From Siphonodentalium dalli (lineage: Eukaryota > Mollusca > Scaphopoda > Gadilida > Siphonodentaliidae): 64,000 bases of DNA. Where the stretch lies: positions 60,400,893 to 60,464,892 of the forward strand of contig CP136067.1 in assembly GCA_032622095.1 (NCBI GenBank), read 5' to 3'. The notes below the pieces were generated by a model, which made no database searches, was not told the DNA's origin, and worked only from the letters and a program-made list of their open reading frames with translations. This document shows positions 1 through 11,248 of the stretch, in pieces. Position numbers and translations under genes: made by a program. Position 1 is the first letter of the stretch; every line of letters starts with the position of its first letter.

Positions 1-1769
1 AGCATATAAGCACCACAATATACAGTGGATATAACAACTTTTATAACAGTAGGAATTTAAGCCGACATCATAGGAACTACCGCGGTTGGCAAAGAAACAT
101 TTGTCACATCCAGTGTCAAGTGTACTTTAGCATTAATCAGTGTTACGTCACGAGCAGAGCTCATGTCACGTGCTATACGCATGTTCTGCATCCTTTATTT
201 GTATTTTGTTCACAGTACCAATCAAAACAATGTGTGTAAAATCAAAAGCCAATTGAATAGGGAATAAAAACACTGATAATAACTATTTAATATTTTATTT
301 GTTTTATTTTTTAATTGAACATTTCTTTGATACAGACACTTTATTGTATTACAATAAATACCACTAATTATACATTACAACTCAACCAATTTGATGTTTC
401 CCACCAACAACAAAACTTACAAATAGTATAAATAATGGCACATTGTTCTGGCTCTGACTGTACCAACTGACTTCACATAATGCAATGACCTTGACCCCGT
501 TTCATGAAAATATTGTCTGCTTACATCAGGTTCATTGATAGAAAATAAATAGGCAAACGAGTGTGGCTGTCTTCACAGAATTGCACATCCCAGACCATGG
601 ACAGCCTCAAATTTTGCGCGTTTGGCATTGTATGTCAATTCGCATTAATGCGCGATTGCCATCAATAGAGTTAAGGCTATAATAAGAGTATGATAAGTTA
701 ACCAATTTTAGTCCAGTGAAAAGCAGAGCAATCAGCCACCACAATTTTCTGAAATTTCAGGGACTGTACCAGCATATACCTCGACAAGGGCAGAAATTCG
801 GCTCACCTGGCCATATCAGTCAAAAACTAAATTATCTTCTTGGTGAAATTGCAGAAATATGGCTTGTTGCATCAAGCCATAATGGGTAATTTTTCAGGAT
901 TTAGTCAGAAATATGACTTGTTGCATCAAGCCATATTTCTGTCATTCTGCTGTGGTTAAGGAGTCAATTATTTAGGGAATTATTGTACATAACACGTTTA
1001 ACCATATGCCACGAAGCTATTTACATTTTAATGAACTGTGAACACAGTCTTTTCGTAATAGTCAGGCAACAATTTTCGGTACACACTTATACCTTGACAC
1101 TTATTAAAACAATCATTAATGTGGCATTCATTTCACTGTTTCCTCGCTTTGTTGGAACCCGAAGAGATTATATACAAAGAATTTTCAGCGATAGATTGCT
1201 TTTTTTGCCGATTCCGTACTGATTACCAAAATAGTGGCCGATGCCAATTGTAGTTACATTTAATCAGTTCATTACTAGCTGTCAGAAAAGAAAACATGAA
1301 TATTATTAGTTGTAATTTTAAGTGCAAACCAAAAGTTGTTTTATTTACCTATTTTTAACAGAGATGTCCATATTATTATTTTTTCTGTTGGCGTCTGTCC
1401 ATTGAGTTTTCTTTTCCACACGATAACATGAGTTCTACTGAACTTAATGGTATGAAATTTGATTTGTAGGTTTACTACCATGAGTATTTTGGCCTTAATT
1501 TGGAATTTTAGCTGAATGTTTGTTTACAGATGATAACTTCAGTAAGCGTTGGCTGAATGGAATGAGATTAGGAATACAGGTTTACAACCATAAGATAACA
1601 GGTCAAATTCAGATTCTGGTTCCGTCCACACGTTTAAGGACCTCTTCAACTTTGATTATCGGTTGATAAAGGACATATTATAATTTTATTGTTGTATGGA
1701 ACCATACACCCGCAGAGTTTATTCACTGAAAGTTGGACTTGATCAATTCAGTAAAACCATATTTTCCAG
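1..1769. other. Intron or upstream flank of CSTPP1, no exon found
   Basis: AT-rich sequence. I looked for the preceding CSTPP1 exon (which should end with a 1-nt carry before a GT) and found none. Open frames here, such as 983-1222, have no recognisable protein character. A decayed TA-type MITE lies at about 855-988, and 1380-1690 resembles degenerate Pearl-like repeat text ('ggtttacaaccat', 'ttccgtcca'). Confidence 0.6.
855..988. mobile_element. Decayed copy of the CAGTAATGCCC TA-target MITE
   Basis: This stretch repeats the inner text of the 213-bp MITEs at 3502-3714 and 44085-44297: 'gggtaatttttcaggattta', 'gacttgttgcatcaagccat' and the right end 'ggagtcaattatttaggg' followed by 'attattgta'. 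The left terminus is lost and the order is scrambled, so it is an old relic, not an intact element. Confidence 0.6.
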
Positions 1770-1854
1770 ATCTGTTGAGCATTCAAGAATACCATTCCCT
1801 GCTAACACTACTGTGTCCAGATTTCCCATTTGATGTTGTTCAGAAAACAGCCAG
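1770..1854 (+). CDS. CSTPP1: CSTPP1 internal exon (first one in window)
   Basis: The exon is 85 bp, bounded by the acceptor 'ccatattttccag' and the donor 'CAG|gtatga'. It enters with 2 nt of a split codon and leaves with 2 nt (AG), giving 27 full codons that include LLSIQEYHSLLTLLCPDFP and DVVQKTA. This matches the human block LLTMREYHCLLQLLCPDFP as recalled. The next exon begins with A, completing AGA (Arg) in a KTAR/KAAR motif that is also present in vertebrates. An open frame extends left of the acceptor, but that part is intron. Confidence 0.9.
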
Positions 1855-1984
1855 GTATGATAATCAGTCAATCTTGTCATTGTGTATACTTTACAAAATC
1901 CTAGAAGGCCAAAAGAAGACCTCAGTGCAATTTAGCTATTACCATAGTTTGGCGTCCTCATCCGTCAGTCCGTTAAACAATTTT

Positions 1985-3350
1985 CTTTAGCACACCCTAC
2001 AGGTCACATCTCTCATCTGATCATCACCAAACCTCATATGGATCTTCAGGGTGGCCTCCAGATGGGGGGGGGGCATCAATGTTTTCCGAATTCGTCAAAA
2101 AACATGGCACACCCTTCAGCCATCTTGGATTTTACTCGGCACACCCTACAGGCCACATCCCTCATCAGATCATCACTAAACTTCATATGAATCTTCGGGG
2201 TGACCTCTAGATGGGAGCCATCATTAATTTTTGTTCTGATATTCGTTTAAAAATACATTGTGTATTTTACTGATTGCATGACTAAATCCTTTGGCACACC
2301 CTATAGGCATATACCTCATTCGATCGGCCCCAAACTTCATATGGATCTTCGGGTGGACCTCCAGATGGGAGCTGACAAATTTTCCGAAAGTCATTAAAAA
2401 AATGGCCGTCAGCAGCCATCTTGGATTTCAAATTGAATCCATAGGCACACCCTTCAGCCCTAATTTATTGGAGAATTGTTTTGAAAATGAATAGGCATAT
2501 TTGGGATCACCTCCAGATGGGAGCTATCAAATTTGAATCTTTATCGATAAAAATCAGTGCCGCCAACATGATTAAATGCTTTGGCAAACCCTACAGACTA
2601 CACCCCTCAGCTAATCATCACCAAACTTCATATGGATCTTCTGGGTGACTACTAGATGGGAGCCATAAATTGAATTTTTTCCAAATTTAGTTGAAAAACA
2701 TGGCCACCATGCAGTGACTATCTTGGATTTTACTACAGGCCACATCCCTCATCGGATTATCACTAAATACTTCATATGGATCTTCGGGGTGACCACAAGA
2801 TGGGATTCTTCAATTTTCATTAAAAACATGGTGGCCCTCTTGGATTTCATATTTGAATCCATTGGCACACCCTGCAGCCGACATTTAATGGAGAAATGTT
2901 TTGAAAATTTGCAAGCATGTTCAGGATTACCTCTAGAAAAGAGTTATCAAATTTGAATGGTATTCAAACAAAAACATGGCTGCCAGCCACCATTTTGGAT
3001 TTTAATAAATACTTTGACATGCCCTACCAACATTTTTCATCCAATTGATCCCAAACTTGATATGACTCCTCTAGTTGACCTCTGGTATTCAAGCCTTGAA
3101 ATAGGGTGTCTGTCATTTGCAGAATGAGGTTCCCAGAGGGTGAATTTAGTGATGCTAGCCCGTTATGCGGGGTAGCATCACTAAATTCACCCTCTGGGGA
3201 CCTCATTCTGCAAATGACAGACACCCTATTTCAAGGCTTGCTGGTATTACTTAATAAACATTTAAACTTTCCTTATCACTCCATTGACTGTAATGTATGA
3301 CATTGTCCTCTCTCCAAGTTGAGCTACAGTGGCATTGACACTTTTCTTAT
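1985..3350 (+). repeat. Degenerate Pearl-like tandem-core element
   Basis: Six or more degenerate units of about 150-170 bp carry the phrases 'ggcacaccctacaggccaca', 'catatggatcttcggggtga', 'agatgggagccat' and 'catggccacc...cagccatcttggattt'. The right terminus ('tccaagttgagctacagtgg', then 'cattgacactttt') lies at about 3312-3346, as in the arrays at 14.7-22 kb. The left terminus was not found. The 151-bp hairpin element at 3090-3240 is inserted into it. It lies in the intron between the first two exons of the window. Confidence 0.75.
3090..3240. mobile_element. hAT-type hairpin MITE with perfect 8-bp target duplication
   Basis: The element is a near-complete palindrome with arms of about 72 bp and a loop of about 5 bp. 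It starts CAAGCCTTGAAATAGGG and ends CCCTATTTCAAGGCTTG. It is flanked on both sides by CTGGTATT (3082-3089 and 3241-3248). An 8-bp duplication fits hAT transposases; that assignment is inference, since no transposase is present. It sits inside a Pearl-like repeat and is therefore younger than that repeat. Confidence 0.85.
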
Positions 3351-3501
3351 TAATTGTGTAATGAACGTTTTGCCATGTGTCATAAAGTATATATTGGAAG
3401 GATCCATTGCTTATCTGAAGAGATGTTCAGGAAATATCAGCCGACAACAGATAATACAAGTGCAGAAGAATTCCTATTCATTAGTTTTGAAAACAAACCT
3501 A

Positions 3502-3714
3502 CAGTAATGCCCTAAGTAATCGACTCCTTAAACACAGCAGAATTATGGGTAACTTTTCAGGATTTAGTTGGAAATTTGGCTTGTTGCCATTCATTGGAAA
3601 GCTCTCGGGGAGAGCTTTCCGTTGAATGGCAACAAGCCATATTTCCGACTAAATCCTGAAAAGTTACCCATAATTCTGCTGTGGTTATGGAGTCGATTAA
3701 TTAGGGCATTACTG
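3502..3714. mobile_element. 213-bp TA-target palindromic MITE (CAGTAATGCCC family)
   Basis: It starts CAGTAATGCCCTAAGTAATC and ends with the inverted form 'agggcattactg', with TA on each side (3500-3501, 3715-3716). Almost the whole element is an inverted repeat around 3600-3612 ('gaaagctctcggggagagctttc'). A second copy at 44085-44297 has exactly the same length. The TA target fits the Tc1/mariner superfamily. Open frames on both strands are a by-product of the palindrome. Confidence 0.88.
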
Positions 3715-3859
3715 TACTTGAACTTGAGGTTGGAATGGAATTCTCTTCTGTTATATAAATATTGCATGGCTTGGAGTTGACTATGCCAAATAGTGGAGCC
3801 TCTGGCTCCGGGGACTATTCCTCCACCAAGGAACACTAGTTTGGCATACTAATGACAAG

Positions 3860-4830
3860 CTGTGCCACAATAATATCCCCCCGACCCTCGTAGGAGGTTC
3901 TGGGCACATAGCCGAGGGCTCTGTCTGTCTGTCCATCCAGCCGAACATATCACCTTGTAATGCGGTTGTTAATTATCAGACTTCGTTGTCCTTTCGCATT
4001 GTGATAGCACAGTTTGGTGGAAAGGATTCCCACATACTACGGGTTTCGTCCATTTATTTTAAACCAGTTACAACCATTATTTGACTTGGAAATTTATGAA
4101 TTTCAACTTGTAACCCAGGTGTTAATTATCAGATTTCGTTATCATTTGACATGGTGATAGCACAGGTTGGGGGAAAGAATACCCACATACTACGGGTTTC
4201 AATCATTTATTTTTACCAGAGTTATGACCCTTGTTTGACTTGAAAATTTGCGAATTTTGTGTCCATACAAACATTTCAACTTGTAACTCAGGTGTAAATT
4301 ATCAGATTTTCGATTTTCATTTGGCATGGTGATAGCACATGTTGGGGGAAAGGATACCCACATAATGCGGGTTTCATCCATTGGTTTGTACCAGAGTTAG
4401 ATCTCTGGGTTGACTTGGGAATTTGATAATATATTATCCGAAAGAACATTTCAACTTGTATTACTTGGGCAAGGATCATCGGATTCAGTTGTGCTTTGGA
4501 ATGGTCATAGCACAGATACTGATTTACCACAGGTTTCGTCCATTCATTTTTACCAGAGTTACAGCCCTTGTTTGACTTGCATTTGTGTTAATTTTCCTCT
4601 GTACGAACACCAGAATCATAAGTGTTTTTTCTAAGTCTATGAAGTTATCATCCGGAAACCAAAATAATCAAGGAAATTCTAAGTCAACAAGGGCCATAAA
4701 TCAAGTGAAGATTAGTGGACCGAACCCAAATTCTAACTCAACCTGTATTTTCATCAAACTTGAAAACAATCGGGTAACTAAAACTAAAGTTATCACCCGA
4801 AAACATAACACATGCATTTAAATGTGTATA
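3860..4830 (+). repeat. Degenerate tandem-core repeat element (GTCT leader type)
   Basis: A GTCT/GTCC leader ('gtctgtctgtccatccagcc', about 3928) is followed by four to five degenerate units of about 160 bp. Each has 'ggtgttaattatcagattcg'-like text, 'gtgatagcacagttgggggaaaggatacccacatactacgggttt' in pieces, and 'ccagagttacagcccttgtttgact'. From about 4635 to 4830 the text changes to 'gggccataaatcaagtgaag', a phrase that recurs at 61.8-62.6 kb. It is non-coding and intronic. Confidence 0.65.
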
Positions 4831-4859
4831 TTTGAAAGTTCTATTAATTTTGTTTTTAG

Positions 4860-4945
4860 AATAATACTACTGGATGATGCCCTCGACTGCCTGATATCAT
4901 TCTCAGATTTCATCTATGCATTCCAAGTACAGTTTTACTATCAAG
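4860..4945 (+). CDS. CSTPP1: CSTPP1 internal exon
   Basis: This 86-bp exon has the acceptor 'ttttgtttttag' and the donor 'CAAG|gtatgatc'. The first base completes the Arg codon of the previous exon and the last base G begins a Glu codon. It encodes IILLDDALDCLISFSDF and IYAFQVQFYYQ, the most conserved stretch of the family (human LMDDAMDCLMSFSDFLFAFQ, from memory). There are no in-frame stops. Confidence 0.95.
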
Positions 4946-5933
4946 GTATGATCATTAAAGGACTATAAAATGACAAGCTTTTTTATATGAAACCACTGCA
5001 CATGATATGTTATGTTTTGTTAAAATCCAGGTGTAAAACATGATGAATTTGAACCCATTTACATTTACTATGCATCTGATTGATCTTGACAGGTATATGT
5101 AATCCTGTTTGTTGTACAATTTTCATAATATAAGTACAAAGACACTGTAGAGGAATATGAATGTTGCAAATAATTCTGATATTGTCAGAGTATTGGTGAA
5201 AATTCAAACCATACAATTCTATCATTTCAGAAAACACAAGGCTTAAAATAGTAATATTTTGTATATGACTGGCACATATTAGTTTCAGTTAGACATTTTG
5301 TCCTTTGAATTGGAACAGTTAGCCTACTTAATTGAATTAAAATAATAGATTTTAAAGAGTAATATTTTATTCACGTATTAATTAGTTGCAAGAATGAAGT
5401 TACAGTAATTCAGTTCCAGTTCAAAGAAATGGCATGGGTATTTCCGTATGGAACAAAACATTTAGTCTCGCATTCCCACTTTTAACTCATATCAATTCAA
5501 ATAGAATACAAGATTACTTAAGACTGATAGACAATAAAGGTGACAAGAGTCAATGGCCTTCTAAATATAGATCACACATAGCCACTTGAGGATCCACAGG
5601 CTACAATACAAATATATTTGCTGAATTTTCCTTGTGTTGAAATTTTTTTTTTCTTCCTCATTCCCATTTTTAGCCCAAGTTCGCCTGTGTCTATGATGAG
5701 AAGTGGGTGATTTTCTTGTAATAAAATAAATAATGAAGGTGCCAAAAATGAAAAATTTGATTGACGTAAATGAATACAACAATAAAATTATGTGTATAGA
5801 GATGTGTGTTATCTGAGCTTCGCAGATCCTCATGAAAATTCATACTTCTAACTAATATAACACACATCTACATCCCAAGAGACATTATGCTATTATTGTA
5901 AAATGTATTTATCATATGCATTTACTATTTCAG
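4946..5933 (+). other. CSTPP1 intron, no feature recognised
   Basis: This 988-bp intron is AT-rich and unique-looking. I see no inverted-repeat element, tandem array or conserved coding text. Minus-strand frames at 5010-5237 and 5561-5833 have no domain features. Confidence 0.6.
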
Positions 5934-6120
5934 AATTTTTTGCAAAATGTTTGTCTCTGTACGTGTCCCTTCTGAAGTCACAAAAGAGTCCAAGGGAGCC
6001 AGTTATTGTGCCGACATCAGAGACAAACAGACACCAGAATAATCACCATCCCAGTGACAGCGTTGATGGCCCACAATTCTTTAGATCAATTTATCCTGTC
6101 TGTGGTCGAGCCAGCTATAG
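5934..6120 (+). CDS. CSTPP1: CSTPP1 internal exon
   Basis: The exon is 187 bp, with acceptor 'tttactatttcag' and donor 'CTATAG|gtatgg'. It enters by completing GAA (Glu), so the junction reads YYQ-EFF, parallel to human YYSEFL. It contains 61 full codons, including EPVIVPTSETNRHQN, which parallels human NTVIVPTSSSGQHRQ, then a variable Asn/His/Ser stretch and QFFRSIYPVCGRASY, parallel to the human FYQCLENLCDRHKYS region. It leaves with AG. Confidence 0.94.
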
Positions 6121-6503
6121 GTATGGCTTAGATATTATGTCAGGGATTTTTTCAAAACCAAACTTCAACATACGTAGACATTTCATAACATATTAGTTTT
6201 CTGCTGTTAATTTGTATATTTGTATATTTATATGTGAAGTATATATACTATCAACGTACTTATCTTTATTTTTGGGCACACATTCAAATACTTTTTGACT
6301 AGAACAACCCATTCATCATGTTATAACTAGCAGAGGAACAGTAAATCTCTTATTGCACTCCTATATGTCGGGTTTTTTTGTGTAACACACTGGTATTCAA
6401 ATGAGCTTCACTCCCCTATTGACCAGGAAATGAATAGTGTGTTCATAAGCTCTATGCAAATGTTATTGTTTGTGGGTGGAGTGTAGACTCATCAGAAGCC
6501 CAC

Positions 6504-7286
6504 TTGTTCCCTGTCATTAGTATCAGTGGGGTGTTCTCTGTCATTGGTCTCAGTGGGGTGTTCTCTGTCATTAGTCTCAGTGGGGTGTTCTCTGTCATTG
6601 GCCTCAGTGGGGTGTTCTCTGTCATTGGTCTCAGTGGGGTGTTCTCTGTCATTAGTCTCAGTGGGGTGTTCTCTGTCATTGGTCTCAGTGGGGTGTTCTC
6701 TGTCATTAGTCTCAGTGGGGTGTTCTCTGTCATTGGTCTCAGTGGGGTGTTCTCTGTCATTGGTCTCAGTGGGGTGTTCTCTGTCATTGGCCTCAGTGGG
6801 GTGTTCTCTGTCATTGATCTCAGTGGGGTGTTCTCTGTCATTGGTCTCAGTGGGGTGTTCTCTGTCATTAGTCTCAGTGGGGTGTTCTCTGTCATTGATC
6901 TCAGTGGGGTGTTCTCTGTCATTGGTCTCAGTGGGGTGTTCTCTGTCATTAGTCTCAGTGGGGTGTTCTCTGTCATTGGTCTCAGTGGGGTGTTCTCTGT
7001 CATTAGTCTCAGTGGGGTGTTCTCTGTCATTGGTCTCAGTGGGGTGTTCTCTGTCATTGGTCTCAGTGGGGTGTTCTCTGTCATTGGCCTCAGTGGGGTG
7101 TTCTCTGTCATTGATCTCAGTGGGGTGTTCTCTGTCATTGGTCTCAGTGGGGTGTTCTCTGTCATTAGTCTCAGTGGGGTGTTCTCTGTCATTGATCTCA
7201 GTGGGGTGTTCTCTGTCATTAGTCTCAGTGGGGTGTTCTCTGTCATTGATCTCAGTGGGGTGTTCTCTGTCATTGGTCTCAGTAGG
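6504..7286. repeat. 27-bp minisatellite, about 29 units, with 11-unit higher-order period
   Basis: The unit is 'cagtggggtgttctctgtca' plus 'ttggtct' (27 bp), repeated about 29 times with very few changes. Variation is almost confined to one codon-sized site, GGT / AGT / GAT / GGC. Because 27 is divisible by 3 and the unit lacks stops, three of the six frames stay open for 258-289 codons (e.g. SGVFSVIGL on plus, PLRPMTENT on minus). It lies wholly inside a CSTPP1 intron, has no splice borders, and the open frames are best read as an artefact. Units 5-15 and 16-26 carry the same order of variants (period 297 bp). Confidence 0.9.
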
Positions 7287-7458
7287 GGCTCATTGTGCAT
7301 AAATTGCGGAGACATGAACATTATAAATTACGAATGTTGACATGTGGTATAAAGTGCCAAATAAAGTTACCAATATTTCCAAACAATTACAGAAATCTCA
7401 GTTTCTCTCATCTGATAGTTAAATAGAGCTATATATTTTGCGCTTGTTGAACCCTTAA

Positions 7459-7645
7459 CCCTTCCATAACTGTAGCTTCCTGAAATTTTTGCGAAAACCC
7501 TGTGCCAATGCATTCTCGTATATATGCGAGTTTCCCATAGGGAGCATCGCATATATAAGAGAATGCATTGGCGGCCAAACAATATTTACCTTGACCTTGC
7601 AAACCAGTGCATTATCTTATATATGCGAGTCTCACTAGGGGAGAT
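7459..7645. mobile_element. Truncated piggyBac-type MITE with TATATATGCGAG hairpins
   Basis: TTAA (7455-7458) is followed by 'cccttccataactgtagctt', the same left end as the complete MITE at 28832-29059. Next comes a near-perfect hairpin of 'ccaatgcattctcgtatata' type at about 7502-7571, then half of a second one ('gtgcattatcttatatatgc'). No right terminus or second TTAA is found, so the element is 3' truncated at about 7645. Confidence 0.72.
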
Positions 7646-8758
7646 ACTTGTTGCTGGTTGTTACTTGCTAGTGTTATGTGTCTAGTTATGATAGTGGCCA
7701 AGCAGTTGGACATCACAAACTGAACATTAATTATACCCAATCAAACACAATAGTACAGACAAAGTTTAACAACAAGAACAATTGAAGTAATTTTGAAATT
7801 CAGTGGCAACAGTTACGAATAATTAAATAATTGTAGATCACTTGCTTGTCTTCTAGTGAGGAGATTAACAATTGGTGCAACTTCTGCACTAGTGCAGTGG
7901 ACCCGTGCCATAGGCCTAGCCTAATCCCCAAATGTCTGAAATACGCACATGATAGGCATATGCCTGAGCTCCCCCAGCCCACCCTCCGATGGGGTTTCAG
8001 GTTAGCTGATTAATGATTCTATCATATATTGATCAAATCCACCTTCAAATTTTGCATGAACTGTTGATCACATTGCCTAATAGTACAACTGGTACGTGCA
8101 ACTGTTAGAACTGAAAGTTCAACATGTTGCCACAGATCTTCTTTGAAAACAGACAGGAAACATTTCACTGGAAAATTTGTTTGAAATGTATAAGCCTGTA
8201 GGGAAACATGCGCCAACTTGCCATTTGTGATGTTGAGTTTGATATGTAACTGTACAACTATAAGCTTGTGATTTCGGTAAGGGTAGCAATTAGAAACTAG
8301 CAATAACCATGTCCCCTTTGGCTTTCCCTAATCATTAGTTTATTAGTTAAAATCGTTTTGGTTAGGAAAAGTTATATTATCTTGGGGGAAAAAGGGAAGT
8401 GTTGTTTTGAAAAAAGTGTCTTTACTTTGTTGTTTTGGAAAAAGTATATTTGCTATAAAATAACTTTCACACACTAATTTAGGGCTCTATAGCTTTTCAT
8501 GGAATCCATAGCATTGCTTAGATTTTTATTTGTGAAATTTTTTGAAATAATCTCTGCACCCCTTAAAGATGAGACAATTATCAGCAAATCTTGGATCGTA
8601 ATCTCATCATTATTCAAAAGATTTGAGTATATGCAAAGCAGCATTGGAGGTTCTTCTATGCCAAAATCTGCTATGACTAACGTCCTGAGCTGGAAGAGAC
8701 ATTTTCAAAGAATACTTTGACCTTGCCGTTGTGTGATACAAACTTTTTTTTCTTTCAG
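7646..8758 (+). other. CSTPP1 intron remainder, no feature recognised
   Basis: Unique-looking intron sequence. I see no tandem array, terminal inverted repeats or recognisable coding text. The polypyrimidine tract and acceptor of the next exon close it ('actttttttttctttcag'). Confidence 0.55.
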
Positions 8759-8868
8759 TACACCTTCCTCACAATGTCTGAAAGAGATACTATTATCACT
8801 ACCAAGAGTGACTTTTTATGAATTTCTCATGGCAATATCAAAATGTGAAGCTATCAGTGGTCAGATAG
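8759..8868 (+). CDS. CSTPP1: CSTPP1 internal exon
   Basis: The exon is 110 bp, with acceptor 'ttttctttcag' and a strong donor 'ATAG|gtgagt'. The first base completes AGT (Ser); 36 codons follow, reading TPSSQCLKEILLSLPRVTF then YEFLMAISKCEAISGQI, parallel to human PPPALVKEALSNVQRLTFYG and FLMALSKHRGINQAL. It leaves with G. An in-frame ATG at 8844-8846 is internal and not a start. Confidence 0.95.
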
Positions 8869-10049
8869 GTGAGTCTGTGTAAACATACACTCCGAGTCAT
8901 ACTGATATACTGAGGTTATCGTAGTCTCGTTAATTTGTTATTTCTCAGAAGATGTAACTCATTGTGTCACACTGTGTTTGTTAATCATTTTGATTGGACA
9001 CTTTAATCTTAGATTACTGATTGGTGCTAATAACTCAGAATCCTATGGTTTGGAAATATAAATTCTACAGGTAATCAGATTCATCATACATGTATAAGTG
9101 ACTTCATTCTGAATCTGAATGAAATTTGGTATGAATGCTAGCCATCAGAAGGCCTATCAACAGAGGTGGCAATGACATTGTTTACATTTTCCATTCTAGA
9201 ATGATGGTTTTCTGTTCGTCTGCGCAGATAAGATATCTCGGCCATTGGTTATAGGATCTCAATCAAGTTTAGTACCCTGGGGTATGCCAGCGCCACAATT
9301 TGTTTTTTTGGACTCACCGTGTCGTCCACCAGAAAATATTTTTGTGGCTAGATTGCTTATTTCAGTGCTCTCTATCCATTGTGATGACAAAATTTGTGCT
9401 GACTGAAACTATTGCAATCCCATCATGCGGAAACCCTTTGCAGGAGGCAACTCTATTGTCTAGAATATCTCACAATTTCTTATGGATTTGTTCGTCAAAC
9501 CCATACGCAATTGCCAATTGTTGAGAGGAATTCAAGCATAGTGACAGCAGCATCATTTTTTTATACTTGTGCTAGTAAATATCAGGATCGTAATACAGTT
9601 CGGATAAAGTAATCCATGAGTTGTCAGAGTTCGAAAAACAATGTTACCTTTTGGTAAACAGCTTTTCGTGTTGTTGGCAGTTTGGTGATAAATTTGTTAT
9701 GGTATGGCCGACTATCTGTCAACCAACTGTCATTCGTCTGTCCATACATCTGTAGACTCATGCTATCAGACGCAATAACTCAAGTATATTATATAGGATC
9801 GTGTTCATATTCTATGTGCAGGTTTATGATGACACACCCCTCACCTGTATACACTTTCCATCTACCAATAGACATGTTCTATCAGATTCAAGAATTTGTT
9901 ATCTGGTCTTGTTCTTATTTTATGTGCAGGTATATGATGACAAAACCCTCTCCTGTATAGTTTTTGGTATCTAACGGTTGAAGAATGAACTTTTCCCACA
10001 CTTTTCATAGACACCTGCTTTCTGTGGCAATAACTTAATATATTGCCTG
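8869..10049 (+). other. CSTPP1 intron start with faint tandem repeats
   Basis: About 9110-9310 is degenerate repeat text ('ttttccattctagaatgatg', 'tctgcgcagataagatatct') like the leaders at 18.7 and 23.9 kb. Two diverged copies of a phrase ending 'atgtgcaggtttatgatgac' and 'acccctcacctgtata' lie about 110 bp apart at 9760-9960, and a third echo is at about 16575-16610. No coding exon was recognised. Confidence 0.5.
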
Positions 10050-10053
10050 TTAA

Positions 10054-11248
10054 CTCTTTCAACCCGGCAGCCCGCAAAAGCGGGCACGACGTAATTTATG
10101 TTCATCCCGGCAGCCTGCTTTAGCGGGCAGAGCGCAATTTTCGGTAATAATACAATATTTTCAGAGATATACAAATGATTTTATTGGTTAGTGACTTGTA
10201 TATCCTTGGGGTGATATTCGGTATCAATACTAATTTATTGGTGCGCATGAATACCTAGCATGTACGCCATTAAGAGAATTTCCGGGCCTAAATATAGACA
10301 GCACCTGTATGACATCACGATTACTATTTTGGGGTTTCCTAAAAATCGTTGACGCAATACTGCCGACAGGTGTGGTGTTTTGATTCACATTTCGATTTTG
10401 GTTTATTGTTTATCACAAACACATACCGATAACATAATGATTATTATGTTTATGAAATAAAGAAGAGATGTTGACCTGTCTAACGATTTTTATTTGTGGT
10501 ATCCATCTAATGTCTCCTATTTTCGACGCAATGTTACGAAAATCACCGTACCCCACAATGGCGCGACTTTAATAATAATAGCTGCACGTGCATATTAAAA
10601 ACATGACATAGACATTCATAATCATTTTGGGAATCCGATCAAGACATTGGCAGTTGTTTTATTTTGAATGTTACTCATAATTCCTCAGCATTTTGACAAG
10701 TACATCCCTGTGGGTATAAAATTGCTAAATGTGGGAGAATATGTCCATTTCGGTCAAATAATGTCTTTTGGGCATACTGCATGCAGCTAGGTTAGTACTG
10801 GTCTGCTCTTGCCTTTGATAAAGCAATTATGTTCAATGAGCCGATTGCTAAAACATTTGAAACCATTCAGGGTGTCATGACAACCACGTTTATACTTCAC
10901 ACTTGCAAAGAATGACACATACATGTATGTGTATGTGGAAAACATTGTCATGCGAAGATGATATCCGAGATACAGGTGATACATGCAACTATAGTATATA
11001 TTGGGGTTCAATGGACCTTCTAGGTTCTCACCTGCACACATCTGCTATGTCATTTAGATGTGACGCCCCCAACTGGTATATAACACAAATTGAAGGTCAC
11101 TTGTTAATGATCATAAAACATTGCCATACCCGACATCACTCCAATGGTAGTCTTGCAGCAATACGTCAGGGACACATAATTTTACTTAGGCAAGCTGATA
11201 ATCCAGGGTTCTGGGACATCTATAACTGTATATTCAGGGATGAAAGAG
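10054..11248. mobile_element. Candidate TTAA-target (piggyBac-type) element
   Basis: TTAA (10050-10053) followed by CTCTTTCAACCCGG faces the inverted end 'cagggatgaaagag' followed by TTAA (11249-11252). The terminal match is about 11 of 12 bases. Near the left end a short subterminal motif is repeated: 'cccggcagcccgcaaaagcg' and 'cccggcagcctgctttagcg'. Length is 1195 bp. No piggyBac transposase is recognisable; the open frames at 10787-11041 (minus) and 10903-11262 (plus) have no DDD-type features I can see. Pairing of these two ends is inference. Confidence 0.45.

Noticed and set aside
6452-7340. Long open frames of 258-289 codons (nonapeptide repeats) on both strands
   Set aside because: They are the product of a 27-bp minisatellite in an intron; three frames are open at once, there are no splice sites, and no unique sequence is coded.
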